64,000 bases of DNA from Zhengitettix transpicula (GCA_037074705.1 CM073592.1:25516629-25580628); one strand, 5' to 3'. Counted from the first letter of the stretch, positions 48,040-59,339 are shown. Notes: generated by a model from the letters alone, not told the origin. Translations and numbers: made by a program.

Positions 48040-48965
48040 GTATCAAAACATCAGCCAATTTAAAGTCAGAGAAAAGGATTTATTAAAGTAACTTAAAATA
48101 TATATATATATATATATATCGGCCAATTTTTAAGTCAGGAAAAAGAAATTAACTTATTAATCAAATAAATCAACAAACTAAGCCAGTTTTAACTGAGATA
48201 AATAATCTTTTAAATTAATTTATTAAGTAAATAAATAAACATCAGCCAATTTTAAGTCAGGAAAAAGAATTCATTAAATTAACTTAATATTAAAAAAAAT
48301 AAACATCAGCCAATTTTAAGTCAGTAAAAGAATTTATTAAATTAACTTAATATTAAAAAAAATAAACATCAGCCAATTTTATTACAGGAAAAAGAGTTTA
48401 TTAAATTAACTTAATATTAAAAAGATAAATAAGCATCAGCCAATTTTAAGTCAGTAAAAGAATTTATTAAATTAACTTAATATTAAAAAAATAAACATCA
48501 GCCAATTTTATTACAGGAAAAAGAATTTATTAAATTAACTTAATATTAAAAAGATAAATAAGCATCAGCCAATTTTAAGTCAGGAAAAAGAATTTATTAA
48601 GTTAACTTTAAAAATAAATAAATAAACATCTGCCAATTTTAAGTCAGGAAAAAGAATTCATTAAATTAACTTAGAATTAAAAAAATAAATAAATATCAGC
48701 CAATTTTAAGTCAGAAAAAATATTTATTAAATTCACTTATAAAAATAAATAAATATCGGCCAATTTTTTAAGTCAGGAAAAGGAAATTAACTTATTAATT
48801 AAATAAATCAACAAACGAAGCCAGTTTTAAGTCAGAAAAAATAATTTATTAAGTAATTAAATAAACATCAGCCAATTTTAAGTCAGATAAATAATTTATG
48901 TTAATTAACTGATTAATTTAAGAAATTATTTTTTCTGACTTAAAATTGGACGATGTTTATTTATT
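48040..48965. repeat. ~65-bp tandem array with inverted last unit
   Basis: About 14 units of 'aaacatcagccaattttaagtcag' plus 'gaaaaagaatttattaaattaactt'. The filler differs from the first array (AATATTAAAAA instead of AAATAAAGAAAG). The last unit (about 48925-48965) is inverted: TTCTGACTTAAAATTGGACGATGTTTATTTA. An AT microsatellite lies near 48098-48119. Confidence 0.9.
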
Positions 48966-50399
48966 TCTGTTTTTTTAATAATAAGCATACATATTTATAT
49001 CTGTGATTATTTTGAGGATAGTTTGTGTATTTGGGCACCGCGGCCCTGTCACTGGAGGAGTGCGATTTCCCTGACCCTCTTCTCTCACGTGGCCCACAGC
49101 CCCAGGACTTCCGTTCACAACCGGTTACAGGGTCATCTGTCACACTGCTCATAGTACCAGCTAAAACATTACACCTAGGGTAAAAAAACAAAAAAACAAA
49201 TACCCGCTTTCATAGGCAAGACGCGTGGTCGCGTTCATAGAACCGCGCTCATCAGGCCATCATCAGCCAGGCGTCGCCAGAACACGGAGGACGTTTCTCT
49301 CGTACCACACTCAACAGGTCCCAGCCTTCTAGAACAGGGATTTCAACTGAAGGAACGCGGTATTTGACGTCCGTGAGTTGTAGGTGTAAAGTTATGTGGT
49401 CACCATGACAAGCAACGTGGAACAACACTCGACATTAACGCCTCAAGAATCTTGGCCATCATCGTTGGCTGGGAACTGTACCTGGTTTACTTTTTTTTAG
49501 CCAATTTAGACAAATGCCCATCACAGGTTTTTAGTTAACCTCCTCCTGAAAATTCCTCACAAAAAAAAAACACATGAGCAGGTTGCCTTTTTCGGCGGGG
49601 GGGGGGGGGGGGAATATATCAGTCCAGCGGCTCTCATAAGTCGAGATCAACGATTGGAACCGATTCGTTAACCTTGATGAGGTCTCTCTACCTTTTATAG
49701 TCGCTCCTGCCTCTTGTTACAGTTTCCTGTCACCCTATTTTCTGTTTTACTGATTTATTAGGCTGTAGTAAAACCATGTTCAATTCAGACCTTGGCGAGT
49801 CTCTTGGTAGGAAGAATCGTGTGAATTAATTGACTCCCACTGACTATATATTTGTAGTATTACAACATATGTCCTTGTTTATTTCTCCTTTCCACCGTCA
49901 AAATTCAGCAAAGAACCCAATTTTCTCTTGAAGGCGCAGGTCTGTGGTCTATTATACATTTTTTTCCAAGAGCTTTTCCGCGTATTTTTATTTCTCTATC
50001 GAAAAAAGAAAAAAAGGTTGGACCTCCCTCTAATTAGTCTATTCCGACCAGCTGGACTCCACTATATTACTGTGTTGGGTCCTAACTTCTTGTGACGTGC
50101 CAAAACCGCCAACATTTCAACTAATTTATGAGGATATTTGTGTCACATCTGTCCTGCTCCGTATCCACTTACTCGTTCTTAATGTGGCTACGTTTATATC
50201 TTATTTGAGCCACTTTAATCTCACATGTCATCGTGAAAACTCTTAGTTGAAGTTCCCAATTAGTAAGGTAAAGACTTAGTTCAGGTTTTTCTTCGAGAAT
50301 AAAAAAGACTCACAATTTGTTAATAACCTCATTGTTTATTGTTAGTGTTCAAATTTAAATGAATACTGATTTATAATTTTCAAAAATATTAATTAAAAG
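48966..50399. other. Mixed-composition spacer
   Basis: 48990-49450 is GC-richer, with a 76-codon minus frame (48961-49191) that is not recognised. G run near 49598-49612. No gene supported. Confidence 0.35.
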
Positions 50400-50430
50400 G
50401 AGCTTTCGGCTAATTGCATTATTCATCCGT
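50400..50430 (-). ncRNA. AUGAAUA-type hammerhead-like motif
   Basis: On the minus strand: ACGG, AUGAAUA (50420-50426), a short arm pair, GAAAGCUC (50400-50407). Same class as 20.4 and 58.3 kb, with A at position 3 and U at position 8. Stem I (ACGG with CUUU) and stem II are weaker than in the 58.3 kb copy. Confidence 0.35.
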
Positions 50431-50802
50431 ACAAAGAAAAATAATTTTTTAAAGGGGTTTACCATACATAATTCTTTTTTAAAATAGATAACATTTTTCA
50501 AATCAAGCCATTAATTTTTCAAAAATAGACCAACACGAACCTTCCACATGTTCTAAAGTCATTAATGGTTGGAAATTAACCCTTAAATGGTACTTCTGAT
50601 ATAAACGTGTTTTTTTAAAAAAAATCATTTTACTTTAGCTTTATGTTCCGTAATTCTATTTAACAAAGATCGTTTAGTCTGTCCAATATAACAATTATGT
50701 TCCGTAATTCTATTTAACAAAGATCGTTCAGTCTGTCCAATATAACAATATGAGAAATGATTGCATTTATAAACAATATTTTTTGGAACAAAAATATTAA
50801 TA

Positions 50803-50833
<31 letters not shown>

Positions 50834-50919
50834 AAACAAAACTGACAAAGAGATTTAAGTTCTTAAAATTAAATTTTAATTTTGTAGGTGAAAGATGTAT
50901 AAAAAAACAAAATTAGAAC
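50431..50919. other. AT-rich spacer with a short direct repeat
   Basis: 'ttatgttccgtaattctatttaacaaagatcgtt' occurs twice, near 50640 and 50695. AT microsatellite near 50804-50830. Confidence 0.5.
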
Positions 50920-51260
50920 AATAGAATTAGATTATCTGAGGAGAAGTCTTCAAAAAACAACAAGACAGGATGAGATTAGAAATGAGCTCCTTTGCAAAGA
51001 AATGAACGTAATCACGTCTGTCGTGAAAGGGGTTGAAAACAAAACCCCATAAATGGTATAGTCACGTACAAAGAAAGGAAAATGGAAGATGGCCAAAAGA
51101 AAAATATACCAATGGTCACCTCCTGGAAAAAAATAAACGGGGCAGACCCAGATTAAAGTGGGGAAAACCCATGTGAAAACCGTAATGGAGGATAGTAATT
51201 TGGAAGAGGGAGATTGGAACGACAGACAGAAATGGAAATTGAAGACGGCAAACCTATAAA
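50920..51260 (+). pseudogene. LINE reverse-transcriptase C-terminal tail, decayed
   Basis: Plus translation contains L-D-Y-L-R-R-S-L-Q-K-T-T-R-Q-D-E-I-R-N-E, then I-Y-Q-W-S-P-P-G-K-K (after a shift) and D-S-N-L-E-E-G-D-W-N-D-R-Q-K-W-K-L-K. This is a typical C-terminal end of arthropod endonuclease/reverse-transcriptase ORFs (D-Y-L-R-R-S ... W-x-P-P-G-R-R ... W-x-D-R-x-x-W). Stop codons interrupt it; no catalytic domain remains. Confidence 0.7.
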
Positions 51261-51825
51261 ACGGGGAAAAGCCGAAAAAGAAATTTTCTGACTTATATGC
51301 TGTTTTTTTAATAACATAGTATTTTCCCCTCTAAACTTCATGGTTCATCTTGGCAAATTTTACTCAGTTTAGGGGAACCAAGTTTAATAGATTTTATTTT
51401 GGAAAGTTTTTGTGATGTGGAGGACTAATCAGCCGCTCAATCCGCGAGGACCAATCAGCAACGCGGGCCTGATTCCCGATCTTTTTTTTTGGAGGGGGAA
51501 GGGGGGAAGGGGAAGGGTAAAATTTGTAAACGACGACTTCACAAAGGTGGCTTCATGACTTTGATGGGTTGTATCTAAATTCGGATCACATGAAAGGAGG
51601 TTGTGCCGCGTCGTGCCGCGAATAGCGCCCAAACTGTGTCCAATTCAGGAGCATTTCCATGCTCGGCGGGGCTTCGTGGCCGAATTCGGCTGCTTGCGAT
51701 CCACTTCACGAAAAAAAACAACGTATTCTGAAATAACGATACCCATAGCGGTTAACAGCTGTGCCAGCAAAAGAAATTACTACACTGCGTCGACATATTC
51801 ACAGAGAGGCGATTTTTTTCTTACG

Positions 51826-52238
51826 GTGTAGACATGGTAATGGTAGGGTCATCCACACAGTGGCAACTCCCCTCTCATAGCATAGGGAAAGGAGTGAAAG
51901 GGGGGATGCGGAAAGGTAGAGCAAGGTAACCAAGGGCTAACTACGGCCCCCGGGCTATGGTTTAAGGATCCTACCCGGCAATTCGCCTAAAAGTGATGCA
52001 GGGAAAACCCTATAAAAACCTGCATCAGGTAGGTCGGGCATTTGGTACTTGTCCCACGCCTTTCCGATAGCGGGAAATAGTTTTGCTGTGGGGTCGCAGC
52101 ATTCCCTTCTCCGTGCTTCGACCAGTTTAGGAGGCAGCTGGCCGACTGTTCCAATAGGAATAGCGGACAACTCTTACCGTATGCCCAAGGACTGTGACCC
52201 CGGAACATGCACCTCTCAGAACAGGCCGGAATACCTGT
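51826..52238 (-). mobile_element. R520 copy 11, truncated
   Basis: Minus-sense copy from GTGTAGACATGG (diverged tail, as in copy 3) to the 'cagaacaggccgg' block; the head is missing. Confidence 0.75.
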
Positions 52239-52799
52239 TGATGTCATGGTAATGGACAACAAAATTAACTTCGAGAGGAAAAATATGATCTATAAAATAT
52301 ATGTTAATTAAAATTCTAAGATGAATTTATTAATAACTTAACATTTTCATATGCGATAAAATTTATACAACTAACTGATTTATGACGAATTAAGTTTTTT
52401 AAAAGCATGAGTTGATAAATGAAAATTAGATTTAATTCATTACAATAAAAAAAACTAAGTAAATATAAACCACACAACGCTTCACCCCAATTTTTCGAAC
52501 TTCTTCGGGAGTTACAATATTATACATAAACAAATTATCTAAATACTATTCTAATGCTATACTTAGCAAGTAGGTCGAACAACTCATACTGTATGTTATT
52601 TAAAAAATTGAAGAATAATCTCATCGTGTTTTACTTATTTTAACTATGGATATTTAATTAAATCTTATCTATTTTACATGTATTTGTAGATAAAACTAGT
52701 GGGATCTAGAAAATGTTAATATTTTTTTTTCAAATTTGACATTGTGGAATTTTATTATACTAAAAATATAGTCAAATACAGACAAAATAAGTGATACTA
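52239..52799. other. AT-rich spacer with degenerate module
   Basis: On the minus strand near 52486-52520, CCGAAGAAGUUCG...GGGGUGAAGCGUUG is an eroded hammerhead-like module. Confidence 0.4.
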
Positions 52800-52945
52800 T
52801 GGATACCACACTACGTTTCTGGGATCCTTTTCCCCTTTTCTTCAGCTGCTAAGAAGAGCCTAGAGCGACACAACTGCACTCGTCAGTTGACAAAACTCAA
52901 AAGCTGATCTTCTTTTGTCTGTATTTGGCTATCTTTTTTATTATT
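52800..52945 (-). ncRNA. Hammerhead-like module of the 'ccacacaacgt' group
   Basis: On the minus strand: CUGAAGA, AAAGGGGAAAAGGAUCCC (stem II), A, GAAACGUA, GUGUGG. The same order is seen at 61160-61290 and 61965-62020. Right of it lies the shared 'ttttgtctgtatttggct' segment. Confidence 0.45.
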
Positions 52946-52947
52946 AA

Positions 52948-53552
52948 CTACCTGGTTGTCCGGCGTTGCTCGTGTACTTATTTATATAAACTCGAAAATG
53001 TATTTAATTGCATACTTAAATATATTCCTTGAGTATTTCAGGATATAATCGTCACTCAGTCTTCATACATTACGAAATATTACATTGATGAAATTGTTAG
53101 CTAGACTCACAACTAATACAGCGCGAAAATTAACTTACATTTTCCCCAAGGATGGTAAAGTAATTCGTATTCTTCTTTATTACCATTCGATGGAGTATTG
53201 CTGTATAAAATTATATTTTTTATTTAAAGAACATATTTCTGCTTTATTTCATTCCTAATAAAGGAGATATTTCCTTTGTTCCTTGCGTAGTAACGTCTCT
53301 CTCTCGCGTGACGTCATTGTCTCTTGGCGTGCAGTAATTTAATATTTAATGATCACGGTTTTTAATTATAATTATTTCCACATGTATGCTAGGCGTTTCT
53401 CACCCTCACAGTACCGTTTCTCGTATTTTGAAGAATATGTGTACCAATTTTTGTTGCATTCTGTCCACGCGATAAAATTTGTATAAAGAAGAACGTAAAT
53501 ACATACATACATACATACATACATACAAATATACATCCTTTTTATTATATAG
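52948..53552 (-). mobile_element. Helitron-like family B, copy 3, shorter
   Basis: On the minus strand it ends GAGCAACGCCGGACAACCAGGTAG (CTAG with one change) at 52948 next to T. Its 5' end lies in the 'tttttattatatag' block at about 53552. An internal ~150 bp present in copies 1 and 2 is missing. A CATA microsatellite lies near 53503-53525. Confidence 0.65.
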
Positions 53553-54659
53553 TTTTTCAATAAGACGTAATTTTTTTCATTACATCATGACTATATTTTA
53601 TTGGGTTACGGCATCGCTGTCGGATGGTCTGCGACCTTAGAAATTCAAGTGCATGAGGCATCGCTGGTCTCGGCCAGAGATAATACGACACTGTCCCCCT
53701 CAATAAAACATATTAATGATAATATTGTGTAAAATTCACACAAGTCTCAGAACTTTTTCCACTGGAAGAATCGTGCGATGTGTGTATCTAAATTATTTCC
53801 CAAGACGGTTGATACAAACACAGAATAAGAAGACAGAGAAAGCGTAAAAGGGAGACACGATCTTTATCTCAAAACTCACCCTACAAGCTTTCGAGACATT
53901 TCCCTTTTCAGGCATGTTGCATGCAACAACAAAGACTAATAAGGAAGTGGGCTCGGTGAAAGTCTTATGGCGTTGATAATGCATTTCTTCGGCAAGGAAT
54001 GAAGAATTGTTATTTTCCCTGTGTTACGAATCCATCCTTGTGGCAGTCTCACTCACTCGAGGATGGAATTAGACAGCGAAGAAAACGATTGGCTTTACGC
54101 TTTAGTCGTACACTCAATGGCGCCACTTACAGAGTATTGAAAGTACTTCGCGTTCACACCAATGATGGCAATCTGAAATCCACATTTACATGACGCTCAA
54201 CCACGCCTCATTAATTACGCCGCCGTGCCACCCCCGCAGAGGAAACTTGGAGGCTCCTCTTAACGAGTCTGTAGAGCTGTTGATCTCCTCCTGGCAGCGC
54301 GTGCGCACGTAAAACTCTGACAAGTCTCAAGGTAAAGTTGTTTTTGAGTCTGAATTGTAGAGTCTTGCGTTTAATTGAAGGGTCCTCATCGCCTCTCTGT
54401 GAAGTGTCTTTCTCTCTCTCTCTCCTTCACTTCTCCTACAGAGCAGAGTAACCGACAAAGCTTCAAATTCATCTGGCTTCCAGATACCGAATGACTGTTG
54501 CAGATACCAAAAAATAAAACACTGACGTCTACATACACCAGCACTCTGTTTGCACTCTGTTTGCAAATAATAACTAATAAAATACGCCAAAAATTCATAG
54601 CCGTGATCATTTATTTAATTTAATTTACTTTAACATTTTTCAAGTACCTATCTTTCGTC
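53553..54659. other. Spacer, one hammerhead-like string
   Basis: On the minus strand at about 53885-53925: CCUGAAAAGGGAAAUGUCUCGAAAGCUU, a relative with a CUGAAAA first box. 54190-54310 is GC-richer. The frames at 53999-54193 and 54327-54610 (minus) are not recognised. Confidence 0.35.
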
Positions 54660-55800
54660 CTCTGAATATTAATAGCCAAATAAGACAAAATAAAATATTT
54701 AATAAAGAAAATATAAATTTTTCACAGACAGGCACAACGTTTCGTCCTTTTTTCCGACATATTCAGGTATTAAATAAGAGACATCTCTTGGCTGCATGAA
54801 AAATCAGATTATGCTTAATATTAATAGCCAAATAAGTCAATGTAAAATATTTAATAAAGAAAATATATATTTTTTCACAAGACAGGCACAACGTTTCGTC
54901 CTTACTTTACGACATCTTCAGGTATTAAATAAGAGACATCTCTTGGCTGAACACAAAATCAGATTATGCTTAATATTAACAGCCAAATAAGTCAAAATAA
55001 AATATTTAATAAAGAACATTTAAATTTTTCTCAGATGAGCACAACGTTTCGTCCTTATTTTACGACATCTTCAGATATGAAGATGTGTTGGCTGAACACA
55101 AAATCAGGTTATGCTTAATATTAACAGCCAAATAAGTCAAAATAAAATATTTAATAAAGAAAATATAATTATTTCACAGACAGGCACAACGTTTCGCCCT
55201 TACTTTACGACATCTTGAGGTATTAAATAAGAGACATCTCTTGACTGGTTACAAAATCAGATTATGCTAAATATTAATAGCCAAATAAGTCAATGTAAAA
55301 TATTTAATAAAGAAAATATAATTTTTTACCAGACAGGCACATCGTTTCGTCCTTATTTTACGTTATCTTCAGGTATTAAATAAGAGACATCTCTTGGCTG
55401 AATACAAAATCAGATTATGCTTAATATTAACAGCCAAATAAGTCAAAATAAAATATTTAATAAAGGAAATATAAATTTTTTCCCAGACAGGCACAACGTT
55501 TCGTCCTTACTTTGGGCATATTCAGGTATTAAATAAGAGACATCTCTTGGCTGAATACAAAATCAGATTATGCTTAATATTAACAGCCAAATAAGTCAAA
55601 ATAAAATATTTAACAAAGGAAATATAAATTTTTCCCAGACAGGCACAACGTTTCGTCCTTACTTTACGACATCTTCAGGTATTAAATAAGAGACATCTAT
55701 TTTGCTGCATACAAAATCAGACGATACCTGAAGGAGTTCTAATGTAAGGACGAAACGTTGTGTCTGTCTATGAAAAATTTGTAATTTCTTTATTAAATAT
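54660..55800 (-). repeat. 153-bp tandem array carrying hammerhead-like cores, inverted last unit
   Basis: Seven direct units; the 'cgtttcg' landmark falls near 54739, 54892, 55044, 55199, 55343, 55498 and 55649 (spacing 144-155 bp). Each unit on the minus strand carries C(U/A)GAAGA-like box, GUC/GAC stem, GAAACGUU. An eighth, partial unit at about 55724-55800 is inverted (plus strand: CUGAAGGAGUUC...GGACGAAACGUUG). The unit also holds 'agccaaataagtcaaaataaaatatttaataaag'. Fits tandem pLTR-like repeats of Penelope-like elements; no reverse transcriptase is nearby. Confidence 0.85.
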
Positions 55801-56199
55801 TTTATTTTATATATATTATATAATTTACCCATTAATATTCATAACAAAACGTTGCGTCTGTCTATGATTAATTTGTAATTTATTTATCCAAAAAAATTAA
55901 TTTATGTATAAAATATTTTTTTCTGATTTTTTCTGACTTATTTGACCGTTAATATTTATATTAAAATGTCAAGAAAGTCTGATAATTATTTAAATTACTA
56001 AAAACAATTTTTAAAAAAACTGGTTCATGTTTCTAATTAGTCTTATATTAATTATTAATATTTAAATTCATATTCACGATTCGAAACGTCTTTCATTTAT
56101 ATACACAAAAGTAAAATAAACATATTTACTCTGTTTTCGGCCTTATTTAATCAGTAGAGACAGTGGAAGCGTACGGAGAAGTATCTGCAGTCGACCACA
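55801..56199. other. AT-rich decay of the array family
   Basis: Another 'aaaacgttgcgtctgtctatg' string near 55845-55870, then AT-rich sequence. Confidence 0.4.
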
Positions 56200-56420
56200 G
56201 ATGTCACGTCGAAAGCGTGTATCGGTTTCGTGTGACATGACAGGTTTTTTCGTTGAATTGAGGCCGGGCCAAAAACATGTTCATGTGAGACTGGTCTCTT
56301 AAACGCAACAATTTTGCTATATGATGATCAGTGTCGACCAAATACATCGTACGTCATTCGATACTGACGTGACGACGAGTGCTCGTTTTCGCGGCACGTG
56401 TGACCCGGCGGACAGATGCG
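56200..56420 (+). repeat. Left arm of a ~215-bp inverted repeat pair
   Basis: Matches the reverse complement of 58700-58915 at roughly four of five positions by eye, including GTTTCGTGTGAC, GAGGCCGGGCCAAAAACATG, 'ttcatgtgagac', CAAATACATCG and GCGGCACGTGTGACCCGGCGG. The arm itself has GTGTGAC near one end and CACGTGTGACC near the other, so it might be a MITE. Confidence 0.75.
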
Positions 56421-57169
56421 GAGTTTGGTTTGATCTGGTTCCCTAGCAACGGCCAGGGGCTTTCCCGCCCACGCACACACACACACACTGCCCTACCGCA
56501 GCTCCGGGATCCACCAGCTCCGCCGCGAGGGAATCGATCTAATAAAAAAGAGAAGAGGAAAAGGCCAGTAGGTCGGAAGGGATAAATAATTTAACTGGAA
56601 GCCAGTACGGCTCAATCTAACACGCACGTGAGACGCCCACGCTGAAAAATATATATATATCTCCATTTCCTACACCGAATCTGGTGAGGCAATAGTCCTC
56701 GAATAATTAAACGGTGTCATTTATGCTACAAAATAAATATTTAAATTCTCAGAACTAAGTGATGGCGTTAAGTAAATATAGTTTAAGGAGGGAAAATGGC
56801 AGTAAAACTGAGCCTCACTGAGACCGCTGACATGTTTAAAATAAGTACAGTGGAATTACACTAACAACTTACCAACTTGCTATACGGCACTGCAGCCCTG
56901 GGTGAGCCTTGGTCCCCATGTTTCTCTCTCCCTATTCTTGCACCTCCTTAATTCTCTAATCCTCCATTACACAGTGGTCCTGGTCTTCCTCGTCACATGA
57001 CCTCACCATTGCAGGGATATTATAAAACTCACTCTACCTTCTCCCTTAATTATTCCATTAATTTCGTGATTATACCTTAGTCTCCACACTCCGTGTTCCA
57101 TTACCGGTCCATAAATTCTTCTAAAAAAATACCGTCAAGTGACAAAAACCTTTTGGTTATATATTGTAA
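56421..57169. other. Spacer; short GC-rich stretch
   Basis: 56421-56580 is GC-richer with a CA run near 56475-56487. The frame at 56379-56585 overlaps the repeat arm and is not recognised. The rest is AT-rich. Confidence 0.35.
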
Positions 57170-58060
57170 TGTCTATTCATTAATTGTTTGGACATAAAAT
57201 GTGAATTGTTTGAGAAATTTATTATAGCGGTCTGATCGAACAAAGCAACAATGAGAGAAGCGAGCTCACTTTGCTTTGTCGAAAAGTCAAAAAATGGCGT
57301 ATGCGCGCTAAAACTCGGGGGGGGGGGGAACTAGGAGTCAGTTTGCGGAAAAGCATCGTGAGGAGCAGAACAAGTAATATAACTGATAGCGGAGAAAGAT
57401 TGTTAGGAGCTGACGGCGGAAAGACATGATGAGGAGCAGAACAAGAAATATAATTTGAGCAAAGACTAGACATCGTCAATGTATAACTAGTTAAAGTTGT
57501 AAACCAATACGAAGAAAACATTCACGCCGCAAGTATTGCAGCGTAAATAATTGAAAAGTAAGAGCAGTTTAAGTCCACAGTGGTAAAAGACTAATAAATC
57601 TACGAATCATAGGGTTCCGGTAAGGCGAGCAGACATCAGATAGCTGACATTCAGGAGCATCATCCGAGTTCCTGGGAGCCTGTCAATTTTGGCTTTAATA
57701 GTGTAAAATCTGTGAGTCGACATTTTAGAATCAGTGTAAAAGTTTGCCATAGTGTACTTCCGAGACTAAAAAGAATGCAGGTACCAGCTGGACAGATGTA
57801 AGTAACAAAACCAAAACTAATGATTAACTGTAAACGCTAATTAGAGGATAAAGTCAGATTTCGTTCTCTTTTTAATTGTCAATCAGCGTTAATTTCTTTA
57901 CTTTTAATTTCTTTCTATCGACATATTGATTAGGTAAATTGTGAACTGTTTGTTAATAAGACTGATAAATCAATTTGTTGTGTCCATTATCAAACCCAGT
58001 AGAGACCCTGAGAGAGAGAAAGATCATATTTTGTTGTAATTATCTTTATCTTTATAATAA
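57170..58060 (+). repeat. LTR-like diverged repeat, copy 2
   Basis: Partner of 24950-25740 in the same orientation, with shared blocks CATTAATTGTTT, 'aaagcaacaat', CTTTGTCG, AAAGTCAGATTTC and 'cccagtagagaccctgagag'. G run near 57316-57326. Possibly a solo LTR. The 99-codon minus frame inside is not recognised. Confidence 0.4.
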
Positions 58061-58300
58061 TATTGTAATAAATAAATAAATAATAAATAAATATTATGTT
58101 TGTTAATTTTTTATTAATATTTCTTTTAATTAACGCCTTCCATTTAATTATTACCTAAATGGCGCTTCACGTGAGGTAAATTCTTCAAATTCTTTAAATT
58201 AATTAAAACTTCCATTATTGTTTATTACAATATACTTGTTATTATCAAACCACATACAGTTCACTTCATATCCTTTTTTTTTTGCTTAGATATATAAACT

Positions 58301-58475
58301 ACAGGAGCTTTCAGCGTTTGCCATAATCATCTGTATTTTTTTTAAAAAAAAACATAAATTATACATACATAATTTTACATACAACGTTCAATTATTAATT
58401 TTGTATGTATAATTGACGGTTTTTTTTTTAAAAAAAAAACAGATAATTAGGGCAAACGCCGAAAGCTCCTGTAGT
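58301..58475. repeat. Inverted pair, AUGAUUA/AUAAUUA hammerhead-like
   Basis: The minus copy (58334 down to 58301) reads ACAG, AUGAUUA, U, GGC-AAAC-GCU, GAAAGCUC, CUGU. The plus copy (58439-58472) reads ACAG, AUAAUUA, G, GGC-AAAC-GCC, GAAAGCUC, CUGU. ACAG/CUGU is a perfect stem I and is extended by A/U pairs. Stem II is 3 bp; AGCU is a palindromic stem III. The GC pair difference in stem II (GCU versus GCC) is pairing-conserving (G-U versus G-C). Confidence 0.5.
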
Positions 58476-58699
58476 TTATATACCAAAGAAAGAACTGTAT
58501 GTGGTGTAATACATAATAAGTATTCTTCTCAAATTTCCCTGGTCTGTTTTAGTCATTGTCCAGGTTTTCGCAGCGTATGTGATTATCACACGCCTCACTA
58601 ATGTTATATACATATCAGTATTTTAGATTTTCTGGTTATCAATTTATCATTAATTTGAGGATTGAAAAATATGCTTTATATTGTAAATAATCAATTACA

Positions 58700-58915
58700 T
58701 ACCGCCGGGTCACACGTGCCGCTAAAACGAACACTCGTCGCCTCATTAGTATCGCATGACGTGCGATGTATTTGATCGACACTCATCATTATATACATTT
58801 ACAGCAAAATTGTTACGTTTTAAGAGAGACAAGTCTCACATGAACATGTTTTTGGCCCGGCCTCCAATTCGAAGAAAAACCTGTTACGTCACACGAAACC
58901 GTTACGCTTTCGCCT
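58700..58915 (-). repeat. Right arm of the ~215-bp inverted repeat pair
   Basis: See 56200-56420. The arms enclose about 2.3 kb with the LTR-like repeat and the 58.3 kb pair. No transposase is encoded between, so they are more likely two independent copies of one repeat than the ends of a single transposon. Confidence 0.75.
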
Positions 58916-58925
58916 TTTTTTTTTT

Positions 58926-59085
58926 TGAAGTCAGAAAAATATATTTAATGAAAATAACACCACGTTTCGTCGCTAATTGTCGACCTCTTCAGGTATGACG
59001 TTTCACAAATTTTTGATAGTCAGGGTCTTTCTCCGCTGAAATACACACCTAATTGTGTAAATATATTTTTCTGACTTCTAAACGG
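58926..59085 (-). ncRNA. Hammerhead-like motif between inverted flanks
   Basis: On the minus strand: CUGAAGA (58986-58992), one extra G, stem II GUCG/CGAC, GAAA, then CGUG. The position-17 base would be G, which hammerheads do not cleave, so it is probably inactive. 'gaagtcagaaaaatatattta' at the left and its complement near 59060-59081 flank it. Confidence 0.5.
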
Positions 59086-59339
59086 CTGTTGTTTATTTAT
59101 AATTTATATTAAATAGTCAGAATATATATATATATATGTATATCGTTATTAAAATATGCTTTATTCCCTGCTTGATTCATATCCTTTATGGTTCACATCC
59201 GTGCTCATTATGTATTATGTTTCCCAGTTATCTGAAATTAATATCAAATAAATATGGGAGGGGGGGGGGAATAGTTCCATTACATGTATAAACCTTTTTA
59301 GTTATAGTTATAAAATTTCTCTACATGTTTCATATAATT

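Noticed and set aside
45977..48965. CRISPR-like regular repeats
   Set aside because: Units are continuous tandem repeats without unique spacers.
51833..52255. 'catggtaatgg' at both ends of R520 copy 11 as a target-site duplication
   Set aside because: The left copy aligns with R520 internal sequence (compare 7561-7590), so it is not flanking DNA; the match is probably chance.
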